From Coccinella septempunctata (Eukaryota > Arthropoda > Insecta > Coleoptera > Coccinellidae), in contig NC_058190.1 of NCBI RefSeq assembly GCF_907165205.1, positions 47,356,116-47,420,115 of the forward strand: a DNA stretch of 64,000 bases, written 5' to 3'. The position numbers and the translations under genes are program-made. Positions 62,576-64,000 of the stretch are shown one piece after another; position 1 is the first letter of the stretch; each line of letters opens with the position of its first letter. Under the pieces are notes generated by a model. The model did not search any database and was not told the DNA's origin. It saw only the letters and a program-made list of their open reading frames with translations.

Positions 62576-64000
62576 TGAAAATTCACTGATGTTATCAAAG
62601 GACAGATGCGCAACTCTCAAGAGTCAGAAGTGCATTTATGCATTCACAAATATCTACTCATCACGTAAGTGCAAAAAAATGTTGCGAAAATAACTCAATC
62701 AGTCTCCAATCGTCCTCAGGCGTTTTTATCGAAAATTTATGACATCCCTCGCAATAGGAGTACGACCAAGGACAACCGCCTTCAAAATCTGATATGTATT
62801 TACTAATATTTTGTTCCTGGAAATGAGCCATTTCATCGATACTCGTTATGGAAGTGCTTCATAAAGCGCTCGTTTTAATTGATGGGTGAAGAAACAGAGC
62901 AGCATTCTGCGATGAAATAGATGTAGATTAGGAACTATGCGATTTTTGTTCTTGAATCACTTCAACCACTTTATATTCATCGTTAACGTTACATGCATTC
63001 GAATCAACGATGTGTAACTAATATATGAAAACAACCTCTATTTGAATATGGGTCAATTTGTTTCAGTCTCAAGATGAGAGAGATAAGTGGCTCACTTCAT
63101 TATTCAGGTAGCCTCCGTTTTGTTGAGGTTCTTGTAGGGTCAATCGATTCGCATATCGCAAGCGCAAGCTGTAGATTTTAGATTAGCAAAGTCACTACCT
63201 CCAATCGTGTTGTCCTGATCTATAAACGTAATAAATTAACAATAAATTGAAAAATTGATTATTTCAAAATTGAAAACGAATGAGATTGGCAACAAGTTCG
63301 AAAAGTGATGAGTAGACAATACTTGTTGCTTGTTGGAATATGTTAATCTGACAGTGCACTGAACATGAAATGAGTTTAGCAAAAAAATCGAATACGTGAT
63401 GCCTGATTCAATCCTCATAAGAGAAGAAATATTTTAATGGAATATTGAACAATTAATAGCCAAGACATATAAATAAAGATTACACAATCCAGTTGAACGA
63501 TTTTCAGAAAACTCCTTGAATTATCTTGGAAGAAATTCGTTTGAATATCCTGACTGTTTAGAGATTACTATATTATCCTTCTATAATTAGCACAGTAATG
63601 CAAAAGGTTGAAAGTACTACGCCAAAAACTCAATTACTTCATTACTTGGTTATACAGGAAAAGATATAATCCTTCATTATGAAAAGTGGTCTAATTATTC
63701 AGAGAATTATAGAAACAGTTCCTAATACCAAAATTATATTGTTGTATAGGTATCTAATAATCTCGATTGGTTACAGCGGTTACAGCGGGTAATAAATGTC
63801 ATTCAGTAAAGTTTTTACACAATTCCGTTCTAATTAACGGTCCAAATTTTTAACTGCAGGATCAAAAAGAATAAATCATGTCGAAGGAATGACAACCTGC
63901 TGTAAAATTTTTCAATTTTTTTGCGGAGAATAATTAATTGGTTGGCGTTAGGATGCCACTTAATTTTGATTAATTATCCATCACTGGAAGGAAGATTCAA
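62576..64000. other. AT-rich stretch to window end, nothing recognised
   Basis: Only short low-complexity frames. No feature supported. Confidence 0.4.

Overview
The window looks like insect nuclear DNA. It is AT-rich, has very little coding sequence, and its exons have conventional GT-AG junctions. It is crowded with DD34D mariner and DD34E Tc1 copies, decayed non-LTR retrotransposons, foldback/MITE-like elements and a 494-bp satellite. The transposon mix and the foldback families fit a beetle, but nothing here fixes the species. There are no rRNA genes, CRISPR arrays or bacterial-style operons.

One protein-coding gene is well supported and it runs on the minus strand. Coding exons lie at 49435-49197, 42552-41508 and 12368-12165. 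A plausible non-coding first exon lies near 51010-50875. Exon phases agree at every junction and give a protein of about 495 residues. It has a disordered Ser-rich body, a helical central block (about residues 203-315) and a single C-terminal membrane helix (about 463-484) followed by a short basic tail, so it reads as a tail-anchored membrane protein. I do not recognise the family. The intron between the last two coding exons is about 29 kb and holds most of the repeats.

Layout from left to right. 1-1646: edge of a 494-bp satellite array. 5.2-6.4 kb: a complete TIR element with transposase remnants. 6.4-12.2 kb: AT-rich 3' flank of the gene. 12.4-41.5 kb: giant intron with four foldback elements, two mariner copies, a tRNA-like SINE candidate, an RTE-like fragment, a Tc1 remnant, a second inverted copy of the 5.2-kb element carrying a nested modular insertion, orphan satellite units and an RNase H-bearing non-LTR fragment. 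42.8-48.3 kb: an 11-unit satellite array inside the next intron, same family and orientation as the first array. 51-64 kb: upstream flank with a 1,150-bp near-perfect palindrome, two Tc1 copies in head-to-head orientation, a CpG-rich coding-like patch cut by one of them, and a third mariner copy.

No pathway can be built from the genes. The biology visible here is the interaction of one large-intron gene with satellite and foldback DNA, some of which would be transcribed as long hairpins. All calls come from reading the sequence; no database or alignment program was used, and element edges are approximate unless a terminal motif is stated.
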